The notes: generated by a model not told the origin, from the sequence alone. A stretch of 13,719 nt of DNA from Candidatus Dojkabacteria bacterium UBA3081 (GCA_002366615.1 DFBL01000014.1:1-13719); one strand, 5' to 3'. Shown: positions 1 to 6,425, counted from the first letter of the stretch. Made by a program: numbers and translations.

Positions 1-350
1 ACAATCAAATTTTCAACAAAACGAGTATATATTTGTAATTGTTTTTTTGTTCCTTCAGACATAGAGGGTTTCTCTTGGCTTCGTAGGTAATCAACATATT
101 TAGTAATATCAACTCTTCTGGTTCTAATGAGTATTTGTATATGGAAATGGAGAGAGTTTAATAGACCAGCAAAGGCATAGACTTTACTATCTTGTTCAAA
201 CTCAGCTAAAAGATCAAAGTTTATTGCAGATGTTTGGATTACAAGACTAACACTTCCTGATTTCGTTATTATCAAGTCATCTACAATATCCTTTACTTGT
301 AAGTGTTCTTGTGTAGATGATACTGTTTTTGCTCTTGCTTTTGTATCCAT
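1..350 (-). CDS. TraC/VirB4-like type IV secretion protein, N-terminal part (partial, runs off left edge)
   Basis: The first 116 codons of a minus-strand gene, starting at the ATG at 350-348 and continuing off the window. The protein begins MDTKARAKTVSSTQEHLQVK. It continues with a beta-rich stretch (IVDDLIITKSG, SLVIQTSAINFDLL), then YAFAGLLNSLHFHIQILIRTRRVDI and YVDYLRSQE. This pattern (a 'KDDILILKNG' strand, 'INF', 'F.NSLDFPIQI...SRRL', 'Y..YL') is the one I know from the TraC-like N-terminal domain found ahead of VirB4-family ATPases in Patescibacteria and Gram-positive conjugation systems. The ATPase part, if present, lies outside the window, so no Walker motifs can be seen. The start overlaps the prgI stop as TAATG, implying translational coupling. 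The PrgI-then-VirB4 order is typical of these secretion loci. The family call is fairly secure; whether an ATPase domain follows is inference. Confidence 0.78.
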   Translation of the reverse strand, partial: MDTKARAKTVSSTQEHLQVKDIVDDLIITKSGSVSLVIQTSAINFDLLAEFEQDSKVYAFAGLLNSLHFHIQILIRTRRVDITKYVDYLRSQEKPSMSEGTKKQLQIYTRFVENLI

Positions 351-1186
351 TATTTACTAATTATTCTTAAAGGTAATTTGTTGGTTTCTTTAGTTAGAAC
401 TAATTTTATTCCTGGACCTCTAAAGGAATCTCCCTCAAACTCTACATTATATATTCCAGGGGAATACTCTTTGTTAGTTAAAAAATATCCATTAGGACCT
501 GTTCTGTTAGCATATAGTATTTTACCCTCATTATCTTTTAAATAGGTATTAACATTCGGAATAGGTTGATTACCCTTTGTTGAAAGCCAGATATTAATAT
601 TACCGGGTAATTTATCAATACTTTTTATCTGAAATTGATACTTTGAAATATTCTCATCACTTATTACAAGTAAGTTATCAGAATTATCTAAAAGTTTTGG
701 ACCTGTGTCTATGGGAGCTTGTATATTCTCTGTCTTAGTTTGAATATCACTTTGTTTGAATATATCTTCATCAGGGAGAGTGTCCTCTTCGCTATTACTA
801 TCTGTTCTATCTAACTTAGCTCCAGCAATAATGTTAGTTTTCTTTTTTTCTGGTGTAACAAGAGGTTTTGCACGTTCCTCTTTTAACTCTTTGTTTAACC
901 AAACTCTTTGGGTGGGTTTATTAATTGCAGAGAAGTAGTTGATAATGAATTTATCTGCAGGTTGATCATTTATTGGTACTAATCCTAAAAATGCTCCAAT
1001 ACCTGATAAAATGATAAAAATGGGGACCCCAATTATCCCTGGAATTACTCCTTTACTTGTTAGAAAAAGAAAGAAACCTCCTCCTCCTACACCTATTGCC
1101 AGAAAGGCAAATTCCCTTAGTGTAAACTTAGTAAAAAGTTTGAATTCTACATCTAAAACATTTTGTGGTATTGAATGCTGTCTCAT
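350..1186 (-). CDS. PrgI family membrane protein with C-terminal carboxypeptidase-regulatory-like domain
   Basis: A 278-residue protein. Residues 1-100 match PrgI, a small VirB3-like inner-membrane component of type IV secretion. There is a short basic N-terminus (HSIPQNVLDVEFKLF), two membrane segments at about 25-43 and 48-70, then the characteristic P..DQPADKFI..YF pattern ending near W96. Residues 100-190 are charged and probably disordered. Residues about 193-275 look like a carboxypeptidase regulatory-like beta-sandwich: NIWLSTKGNQPIPNVNTYL, then DNEGKILYANRTGPNGYF, then a PGIYNVEFEG strand. Stand-alone PrgI proteins are usually only about 100-130 residues, so the tail is an addition. 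The TraC/VirB4-like gene follows at a TAATG overlap. The PrgI call rests on the membrane part and this neighbour; the tail domain call is based on pattern. Confidence 0.8.
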   Translation of the reverse strand: MRQHSIPQNVLDVEFKLFTKFTLREFAFLAIGVGGGGFFLFLTSKGVIPGIIGVPIFIILSGIGAFLGLVPINDQPADKFIINYFSAINKPTQRVWLNKELKEERAKPLVTPEKKKTNIIAGAKLDRTDSNSEEDTLPDEDIFKQSDIQTKTENIQAPIDTGPKLLDNSDNLLVISDENISKYQFQIKSIDKLPGNINIWLSTKGNQPIPNVNTYLKDNEGKILYANRTGPNGYFLTNKEYSPGIYNVEFEGDSFRGPGIKLVLTKETNKLPLRIISK

Positions 1187-1206
1187 GTAATTAATAGTTT
1201 ACCAGA

Positions 1207-1212
1207 ATTATA
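1207..1212 (-). promoter_or_regulatory. Possible -10 element for the prgI/VirB4-like pair
   Basis: A perfect TATAAT on the minus strand lies in the 39-nt gap between recF and prgI, about 20 nt before the prgI ATG. No good -35 sits at the right distance: a TTGACT upstream is only 11 nt away, and the hexamer 17 nt away is GGTTGT. In DNA this AT-rich the match may be chance. If real, it would let the secretion pair be transcribed apart from lepA-recF. Confidence 0.25.
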
Positions 1213-1225
1213 GTTAATAGACGAG

Positions 1226-2299
1226 TCAACAACCATTTAGATGTATAACTTGGGCATCTTGTAGTATTTGGGGGGGTAGAGATTTATAATCGATAACAGT
1301 AATAAAGGATTGTTGTTTATCTAGTAACTTTTTATTAAAGATCTTTTCTGTGTTTAGTATATCTAACTCTGAAGCTATATCATCTAGGAGTAAAACAGGG
1401 TACTCTGAAGTCCTTTTGTAAACTATATCTTGAATCTGAAAGATTAATTCTCCAATAGCAAGTCTTTTCTCTCCCCTTGAACCGAATTTGCGGAGATCCC
1501 TATCTTTGACAATATCCCAATCATCTCTGTGTGGTCCAATATTAGTATATCCAGTAGCAATGTCTCTTTTTTTATTTATTTCTAAATCGTTTTGTAAACA
1601 TATCTTTATATATTCAGAGTTATTTAATTTTCTTCTGTCAAAATTAAAACCGCTGTTGTATTTAACATCATACTCATTTTGTGAAAGCTCTTTAGTTAGA
1701 GTAATTCTTTTTTGTAGTATCTCTAGTGATAACTCAACAAACTGATTACTCCAGAAATTAAGTTGGGGATCATTAATTGCTATGGTTCCATCTTCATAGA
1801 AAAGTTTAGAGAGTTTTTTAAGGTAGGCATTTCTTTGTCTTAATATCTTCTTAAAATCTCTTAAGAGATTCTGATAGTAGTAATCATACTTAGAGATATT
1901 ATTGTCTAAGAAATTTCTTCTTTGAGAAGGAGAAATCATTAGTAGTTCTATTTTTTCAGGATTGAATATGTTAGAGGATCTTTTATTAAAAAAAGTTTGT
2001 GCTCTTACATTCTTCCCATCTATTGTAAAGATTCTCTTTTTGTTATCTTTGAAATATACATATGACTTACTATCTTCATCTGTTTGTATACGGGTATGTA
2101 TTTGAGAGTTTTGTTCTACATTTATATATTCATTCATAGAGGCCCAAGGGGATGTGCCTGTATTAATCAAATATATTGCTTCTAATACAGAACTTTTACC
2201 CTGTGCATTACTTCCGTAGAATATGATTATATTTTTTTTAAATTCAAAGGTTTGGTCCTTAAATTTCCTAAAATTTTTTAGAGTTAATCTATTAATCAT
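1226..2299 (-). CDS. recF: DNA replication and repair protein RecF
   Basis: A 357-residue SMC/ABC-type ATPase, the same length as typical RecF. RecF binds DNA at single-strand/double-strand junctions and with RecO and RecR loads RecA at gaps. Visible motifs: Walker A GSNAQGKS at 29-36; the RecF-typical ISPSQRRNFLDNNIS segment near 120-135; GPHRDD around 258; the ABC signature SRGEKR at 274-279; and Walker B LLLDD (306-307) followed by SELD, as in the known RecF sequence DDFASELD. It starts 3 nt after the lepA stop, so it is probably translated from the same message. The stop is TGA, the only one in the window. In many bacteria recF sits beside dnaA, dnaN and gyrB; here it follows lepA. A run of seven C in the coding strand (1270-1276) lies about 17 codons from the end. 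The identification is confident. Confidence 0.93.
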   Translation of the reverse strand: MINRLTLKNFRKFKDQTFEFKKNIIIFYGSNAQGKSSVLEAIYLINTGTSPWASMNEYINVEQNSQIHTRIQTDEDSKSYVYFKDNKKRIFTIDGKNVRAQTFFNKRSSNIFNPEKIELLMISPSQRRNFLDNNISKYDYYYQNLLRDFKKILRQRNAYLKKLSKLFYEDGTIAINDPQLNFWSNQFVELSLEILQKRITLTKELSQNEYDVKYNSGFNFDRRKLNNSEYIKICLQNDLEINKKRDIATGYTNIGPHRDDWDIVKDRDLRKFGSRGEKRLAIGELIFQIQDIVYKRTSEYPVLLLDDIASELDILNTEKIFNKKLLDKQQSFITVIDYKSLPPQILQDAQVIHLNGC

Positions 2300-2302
2300 T
2301 AC

Positions 2303-4126
2303 CTATGTCTTGAGTATACTTAAAAAGGCCTCTTGGGGGATATTAACTGTCCCTATCTGTTTTAATCTTTTCTTTCCTTTCTTCTGTTTCTCTAAGAGTT
2401 TTAACCTACGTGTGTAGTCACCACCATACAGTTTAGCTGTAACATCCTTTCTGTATGCTTTAACATCTTCTCTAGCTATGATCTTAGCCCCTATTGATGC
2501 TTGAAGTGGAATAGCGAATTGTTGTCTAGGGATTTCTTCTTTCATTACCTCTAGGAGTTTAGCTGCTTTACCTCTTGCTAACTCTTTTGTTTCCAAAAAA
2601 CTTAAAGCATGTATCTCCTCATGGTTTACAAGGATAGATACTTTAGCGAGATCAACGGGTAAGAAATCAGTAATTTCATACTCCATTGATGCATATCCAC
2701 TAGATTTGTTTTTTAATTGATCAAAGAAATTTGATACTAGAGAAGCAAGGGGCATATCGTATTCAAGAGATATATATCTATCCTTAAGCTGGATTTCCCC
2801 AGAGGTATCGGTAAGATATTTTGTATCTACATATACGCCTCTTTTGTATTGGCAGAGATCCATTAATACTCCCATATATTTATCTGGAGTCATGATGGTT
2901 AATCTTACCCAAGGTTCAAGGACTTCTTCTACTTCTGTTGGTTCTGGTAGCTCTTGTGGTGTTTGTATTGTTAATTTTGTTCCGTCTGTTTTTGTTACTT
3001 TGTACTCAACTGTGGGTGCTGTGATAATTAAATCAACATCGTACTCTCTTTCGAGTCTTTCTTGAACTATCTCCATATGTAGTAATCCCAAAAATCCGCA
3101 TCTAAAACCAGAGCCAAGAAGATGGGATCTTTGGTCAGAGAATGTAAGGGATGCATCGTTCATACTCAATTTGTTAAGCCCTATTTTTAAGGGTTCATAC
3201 TGATCAGTAGTTACAGGGAAGAACGTAGCAAAAACATTTGGTTGAGGTACTTTGTACCCAGCAAGAGGTTTAGTTTCTTGAGAATTTGATATTGTATCTC
3301 CGACTGTAAACATTGATATATCTTTTAGTCCTGTAGCAATGTATCCTACCTCTCCACAGTTTAATTCTAGTTTCTCTTCTAACTCAGGAGAGAAGATACC
3401 TATTTCAGTTGGTTTAAAGATTTCACCTTTTTGTAAGATGAAAAGCTCTGGAGATTTATTTGGTTTGTTAACAATTTTGCCTTCAAATATCCTTATAGCA
3501 ACAACTACTCCTCTATGTTCATCATAGAATGAGTCAAAGATTAATGCTTTTAAGGGTTTATCAATTTCTCCTTTGGGAGAGGGGCATTTATTAACAATTG
3601 TATCTAAAAGTAGGGGAATTCCTTCTCCTGTTTTAGCAGAGACTTTAATAATGTCTTCTCTTTTAAAACCAAGTAGCTGAATCAATTCATTCTCTCTATC
3701 CTCAATATCAATATTGGGTAAGTCAATTTTGTTAATTACGGGGATTAGTGTAAGACCTAACTCTAAAGCTTTACGAGTATTAGATATGGTTTGGGCTTGT
3801 ACTCCTTGTGAGGCATCTACTAGAAGTAGTGCTCCTTCACAAGCTGCTAGGGAGCGAGAGACTTCATAGGAGAAGTCTACATGTCCTGGAGTGTCTATGA
3901 GATTGAGTTGGATATCTTTCCACATCATGGTACATGCTTGTAGTTTAATAGTGATACCTTTCTCTTGTTCTAAGTCTAATCTGTCTAATATTCTTGATTT
4001 CCTTTTATCTCTAGAGATATCTATATGTGCAGCTTCCAAGAGTCTATCTGCTAGAGTAGATTTCCCATGATCTATGTGTGCAATTATCGAAAAGTTGTGT
4101 ATTTTATTTAATTCTAAATTATCCAT
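2303..4126 (-). CDS. lepA: Elongation factor 4 (LepA), ribosome-associated GTPase
   Basis: A 607-residue translational GTPase, about the usual LepA length (near 600). EF4 acts on the ribosome and is linked to back-translocation and to ribosome assembly or initiation. All G motifs are visible: G1 AHIDHGKST at 16-24, G2 GITIK at 57-61, G3 DTPGH at 78-82, G4 NKID at 132-135 and G5 SAKTG at 163-167. The LepA-specific C-terminal domain ends with RKDVTAKLYGGDYTRRLKLL, KQKKGKKRLKQIG and NIPQEAFLSILK, which separates it from EF-G and BipA. The start at 4126 gives eight residues before the conserved IHNFSIIAHID. There is no Shine-Dalgarno sequence. Tandem TATAAT hexamers end only 10-15 nt before the ATG, suggesting a very short leader. 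recF follows after 3 nt. Confidence 0.97.
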   Translation of the reverse strand: MDNLELNKIHNFSIIAHIDHGKSTLADRLLEAAHIDISRDKRKSRILDRLDLEQEKGITIKLQACTMMWKDIQLNLIDTPGHVDFSYEVSRSLAACEGALLLVDASQGVQAQTISNTRKALELGLTLIPVINKIDLPNIDIEDRENELIQLLGFKREDIIKVSAKTGEGIPLLLDTIVNKCPSPKGEIDKPLKALIFDSFYDEHRGVVVAIRIFEGKIVNKPNKSPELFILQKGEIFKPTEIGIFSPELEEKLELNCGEVGYIATGLKDISMFTVGDTISNSQETKPLAGYKVPQPNVFATFFPVTTDQYEPLKIGLNKLSMNDASLTFSDQRSHLLGSGFRCGFLGLLHMEIVQERLEREYDVDLIITAPTVEYKVTKTDGTKLTIQTPQELPEPTEVEEVLEPWVRLTIMTPDKYMGVLMDLCQYKRGVYVDTKYLTDTSGEIQLKDRYISLEYDMPLASLVSNFFDQLKNKSSGYASMEYEITDFLPVDLAKVSILVNHEEIHALSFLETKELARGKAAKLLEVMKEEIPRQQFAIPLQASIGAKIIAREDVKAYRKDVTAKLYGGDYTRRLKLLEKQKKGKKRLKQIGTVNIPQEAFLSILKT

Positions 4127-4135
4127 AGTATGGAC

Positions 4136-4146
4136 ATTATATTATA
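4136..4146 (-). promoter_or_regulatory. lepA: Overlapping tandem -10 elements before lepA
   Basis: The minus strand reads TATAATATAATG, holding two TATAAT hexamers that share one base (4141-4146 and 4136-4141). Either would place transcription start within about 2-9 nt of the lepA ATG at 4126, giving a leaderless or nearly leaderless message. No strong -35 is visible at 17 nt; that region is occupied by a tandem 8-bp repeat. Weak support because TATAAT is common in AT-rich DNA. Confidence 0.35.
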
Positions 4147-4157
4147 TTTCTCTGTTT

Positions 4158-4173
4158 AAAGGGATAAAGGGAT
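4158..4173. repeat. Tandem 8-bp direct repeat upstream of lepA
   Basis: AAAGGGAT occurs twice in immediate succession (4158-4165 and 4166-4173) in the 53-nt gap between the upstream membrane gene and lepA. It covers the position where a -35 box would be expected for the -10 at 4141-4146. It could be a protein-binding site or a chance repeat. Confidence 0.5.
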
Positions 4174-4186
4174 TTAATATTAAATC
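4171..4186. repeat. Perfect 16-bp palindrome across the stop codon of the upstream gene
   Basis: GATTTAATATTAAATC is identical to its own reverse complement and overlaps the TAA stop (4180-4182) of the membrane gene before lepA. It touches the tandem AAAGGGAT repeat. It has no loop, low GC and no following T-run, so it is not a convincing intrinsic terminator. An operator or chance are the alternatives. Confidence 0.4.
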
Positions 4187-4728
4187 TCTTTTATACTTAA
4201 TTCAAAATCTTCATCGAATTGAACATTTGAAAAATTCTCAATAGCTAGGTAAAGAATATATTTCTGTCTTGGGAGTAGAAGAAGCTGTTGAGTTTCCACG
4301 TCCCCATTTGGTCTTTGTAATCTATATACTTGGTCATTAACAATCATAGTTATATCTGATTTGGTTGGTAGATGTGTATATCCATATATCTCTAAGATTG
4401 TTTCTTCATCTTTGTTATTTACTATTTCTAGAATAGGTTTGGAGTATCTATCTGATTCTCTGCCTTTCAGTATGGTTGTATATTTATATACTCCATCTGT
4501 AGATTCTAGTCTCTCTTTTTCAAATGCCTGATGTGTACCTCCTACAATGGTTATTTGTAGCTCAGCTTTGTTACTCAACCCTAATACATCAAATTCCTTA
4601 AGAGTTTTTGTTAATGGTTCTAAATTAACAACTGTAATGGTAGGGATTATAAAGAGTAAAGCTAAAATACCAAATGCTAATGGTTCAATAACTAAGAGTA
4701 GGATTTTTTTTACTTCAGACTTTCTCAT
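4180..4728 (-). CDS. Unrecognised single-pass membrane protein
   Basis: A 182-residue protein I do not recognise. It has a basic N-terminus (MRKSEVKK), one long hydrophobic segment at about 9-34, and then a predicted outward-facing domain of about 145 residues. This domain is rich in alternating polar and hydrophobic strands (ELQITIVGG, YKYTTILKG, DEETILEIYGY, DITMIVNDQVYRLQ, KYILYLAIENF), suggesting an all-beta fold. There is no cysteine and no catalytic motif I can name. Its ATG overlaps the stop of the preceding four-helix membrane gene as TAATG, so the two proteins are probably made together and may form a complex. It lies between rpsT and lepA without an obvious functional link to translation. 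That it is a real gene is likely from the coupling and the membrane topology; its function is unknown. Confidence 0.75.
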   Translation of the reverse strand: MRKSEVKKILLLVIEPLAFGILALLFIIPTITVVNLEPLTKTLKEFDVLGLSNKAELQITIVGGTHQAFEKERLESTDGVYKYTTILKGRESDRYSKPILEIVNNKDEETILEIYGYTHLPTKSDITMIVNDQVYRLQRPNGDVETQQLLLLPRQKYILYLAIENFSNVQFDEDFELSIKEI

Positions 4729-5276
4729 TAATAGTATTTACTATTACTAGGATATACTTTATTTGTTTCGACTTCAAATGTTTTCAATGAGCCAAATCCA
4801 CAAAAGAGAGATATCAATCCTGCTGTAATACCAATCCAGGAGTATGTATCACCCTCTATACTATTTTTTATTATTAATGCGGAGCATAGCCAAAGGAATG
4901 CACACCAGAGAAATATTTTTAGGAAGGTAGTATCATCTCTTGTTATCCATTTAAGGATATTAAATTTGGTTACTTTTACTATTGTTTTTGGATTTTGAAT
5001 AGTGGATTGAAATATTGCTGTCTTGGTAATTAAATATATGGTTGGAACAGCAATGGTGATAAGCATGACTAAATCGGATACCGAGTTAACAAAGTTTGTT
5101 ACATCAGAATCTTGGAAATATATTTGGGTTGAAAAGAGTCCAGTTACATCGTTCCCTATCTCTAAGGGAAATCCATATTTTGCACTTAGTATAAAAATTC
5201 CTAAAGCTTTTCCAGCAATCATTAATACTGCTGGTATTAAAGAATTCTTAAGTGCTCTTTTTAGTAGTTTTGACAT
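4728..5276 (-). CDS. Unrecognised multi-pass membrane protein
   Basis: A 182-residue protein with about four membrane segments (12-31, 63-84, 118-136, 145-164) and a lysine-rich N-terminus (SKLLKRALK) that should lie in the cytoplasm. Residues 32-62 form an outer loop (KYGFPLEIGNDVTG, YFQDSDVTNF), and 85-117 form a cytoplasmic loop. I do not recognise the family and see no catalytic motif. The chosen ATG at 5276 gives a 29-nt overlap with the end of rpsT in another frame. The next in-frame ATG would cut into the first membrane helix, so the long form is preferred. Its stop overlaps the start of the following membrane gene (TAATG). It reads as the first half of a co-translated membrane pair carried behind the rpsT promoter. 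Confidence 0.75.
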   Translation of the reverse strand: MSKLLKRALKNSLIPAVLMIAGKALGIFILSAKYGFPLEIGNDVTGLFSTQIYFQDSDVTNFVNSVSDLVMLITIAVPTIYLITKTAIFQSTIQNPKTIVKVTKFNILKWITRDDTTFLKIFLWCAFLWLCSALIIKNSIEGDTYSWIGITAGLISLFCGFGSLKTFEVETNKVYPSNSKYY

Positions 5277-5544
5277 TATCTATGGACAGTTTGTTAAGTT
5301 GAATTGCAAGTCTAGATTTCTTTCGACTTGCCTTACCCTTCTTTATAACATTTTTCTTAGCTGCTTTGTCAAGAACTTTGTAAGCCTGTTTTAGTGATTT
5401 TTCTGCTTTCCCACTATCTTTTTTCTCAATATTGTTCTTAAAGGTTTTTTCTGCTTTTTTTACTCTTTTTCTTAATCTATCATTGTAGACTGTTTTTCTT
5501 TTTGTACTTCTAAGATCTTTTATTGAAGTTTTCAGATTTGGCAT
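5248..5544 (-). CDS. rpsT: Small ribosomal subunit protein bS20
   Basis: A 98-residue, very lysine-rich protein matching S20, a primary 16S rRNA-binding protein of the 30S subunit. The S20 pattern is visible throughout: MPNLKTSIKDLR at the start, RLRKRVKKAEKTFKNNI in the first helix, then LDKAAKKNVIKKGKASRKKSRLA near residues 57-79, the most conserved part of the family. The tail after LNKLS (residues about 85-98) is a short extension that overlaps the next gene by 29 nt. The start at 5544 gives the expected N-terminus. No Shine-Dalgarno sequence is seen before the ATG (TTTTTGATATG). A near-consensus promoter lies upstream, so this gene probably heads the rpsT-membrane pair transcript. Confidence 0.95.
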   Translation of the reverse strand: MPNLKTSIKDLRSTKRKTVYNDRLRKRVKKAEKTFKNNIEKKDSGKAEKSLKQAYKVLDKAAKKNVIKKGKASRKKSRLAIQLNKLSIDNVKTTKKST

Positions 5545-5582
5545 ATCAAAAATATTGTTAAAATGATTAAATACTGCGTTGT

Positions 5583-5611
5583 ATTATATATAGTAAGGGT
5601 ATGTTTGTAAA
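5583..5611 (-). promoter_or_regulatory. rpsT: Sigma70-type promoter for rpsT
   Basis: On the minus strand a TTTACA (5606-5611; one mismatch to TTGACA) is followed after exactly 17 nt by a perfect TATAAT (5583-5588). Transcription should start near 5576, leaving a leader of about 30 nt before the rpsT ATG at 5544. This is the best promoter in the window by consensus and spacing, and it lies in the divergent gap where one is required. Confidence 0.68.
5589..5594 (+). promoter_or_regulatory. Possible -10 element for the plus-strand CTPY gene pair
   Basis: TATAGT on the plus strand directly abuts the minus-strand -10 of rpsT. It would start transcription about 40 nt before the ATG at 5642. The -35 region (around 5566-5572, ATTAAA) is weak. 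A promoter is needed somewhere in this 97-nt divergent gap, which is the main support. Confidence 0.3.
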
Positions 5612-5641
5612 TAGAGATTTTTACTGATAAACTTTTAATAT

Positions 5642-6043
5642 ATGATAAATACAAAGAAAGTACTTCTTTTTATTACTATTTTTTTTATAGTTTCTACTGC
5701 AATAGTTTCATCATTTTATTTTGGGTTAAGAAATAAAAAAGAGGTTAAAGGTGTCACGACTAGAATGAGTACATGTACTCCATATATTGTTAATATTATG
5801 CCTAATGTAGCCTATGTAGGAAGAGAGTACTACTTTATTCCCAAAATTATTGATTGTGGGGAAGGTTCATACAATATTACAGTTAATGGTGCTCCATGGT
5901 TAATAGTTGTCAAAGAGGGGTATGTCTATGGGGTCCCTTCTATTTCGGATGTAGGGAATTACAGGGTTGAATTGAATGTAGAAACGGCACTAGGTAGCGC
6001 TAACCTAGTCGAGTATGTTATTGTAAAAGAGTATGAAGAATAG
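5642..6043 (+). CDS. Small membrane-anchored secreted protein with a putative Ig-like domain (CTPY pair, first gene)
   Basis: A 133-residue protein with a basic start (MINTKK), one membrane or signal segment at about 7-28, and an extracytoplasmic domain of about 95 residues. The end of the domain, GVPSISDVGNYRVELNV followed by ALGSANLVEYVIV, resembles the putative Ig (He_PIG) repeat pattern 'G.P...DVG.Y.V.V.A....G.A...F.I.V'. Preceding strands (REYYFIPKI, YNITVNGAPWL) fit the same fold. Two cysteines, C45 and C72, may form a disulfide; C45 belongs to a CTPYIVNI motif shared with the next gene. The gene reads opposite to its neighbours and overlaps the next gene by 11 nt. No Shine-Dalgarno sequence is visible. 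The fold call is tentative; a surface or adhesion role is inference. Confidence 0.75.
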   Translation: MINTKKVLLFITIFFIVSTAIVSSFYFGLRNKKEVKGVTTRMSTCTPYIVNIMPNVAYVGREYYFIPKIIDCGEGSYNITVNGAPWLIVVKEGYVYGVPSISDVGNYRVELNVETALGSANLVEYVIVKEYEE

Positions 6044-6425
6044 GATTGTTGTTATCTTTGGGGTGATTTTGATATTAGGAGTATTACTCTCTGTTATTGT
6101 TTTTAAAGTATCTGGTTCTGTAGATTCAACATATATAGAGGGTTGTACCCCTTATAATATAGATATTAAAAGGGGAGAATCATCAACGGTTAATATAATT
6201 TGGAAAACCAAAGATAAGTGTTCAGGGTATATTGTATATGGGAGTGAAATGAAGGACTTAGATATGGTTGCTGTTGATTTAGATAATGAGATAACTAGTA
6301 AAGAGCATCAAGTTGTTATAAAGGGGTTGGTTTCATCTAAAGAGTATTACTTTTCTATTGTTTCTGATGATATTGATTATGGGAAGAGTGGTTTGCCTTT
6401 GAGGTTCTCTATTGATTCTCTTTAG
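6033..6425 (+). CDS. Small membrane-anchored secreted protein with a fibronectin III-like domain (CTPY pair, second gene)
   Basis: A 130-residue protein with one hydrophobic anchor at about 5-25 and a short extracytoplasmic domain. The pattern NIIWKTKDKCSGYIVYG, then HQVVIKGLVSSKEYYFSIVS, resembles the fibronectin type III / purple-acid-phosphatase N-terminal fold ('..W.T......V.YG ... H.V.L.GL.P.T.Y.F.V'). C38 (in CTPYNIDI) and C63 are placed much like C45 and C72 in the preceding protein, suggesting a common disulfide plan and perhaps a shared origin of the N-terminal half. The start lies inside the end of the upstream gene (11-nt overlap, different frame). Its stop at 6423-6425 is 17 nt inside the end of the convergent surface-protein gene. 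Exact function unknown. Confidence 0.75.
   Translation: MKNRIVVIFGVILILGVLLSVIVFKVSGSVDSTYIEGCTPYNIDIKRGESSTVNIIWKTKDKCSGYIVYGSEMKDLDMVAVDLDNEITSKEHQVVIKGLVSSKEYYFSIVSDDIDYGKSGLPLRFSIDSL

Noticed and set aside
1226..1228. TGA recoded as glycine (as in Gracilibacteria or Absconditabacteria)
   Set aside because: The only TGA seen ends recF at the right length; no gene has internal in-frame TGA, and glycine uses GGN codons.
1207..1229. TTGACT plus TATAAT as a full promoter for prgI
   Set aside because: The spacer is only 11 nt, too short for a sigma70 promoter. Only the -10 is kept, at low confidence.
1270..1276. Seven-base G/C run in recF as a phase-variation site
   Set aside because: The run is short, is in a housekeeping repair gene, and slippage would alter only about the last 17 residues.
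4171..4186. 16-bp palindrome as an intrinsic terminator
   Set aside because: AT-only stem apart from its two outer G-C pairs, no loop, and no T-run after it on the minus strand.
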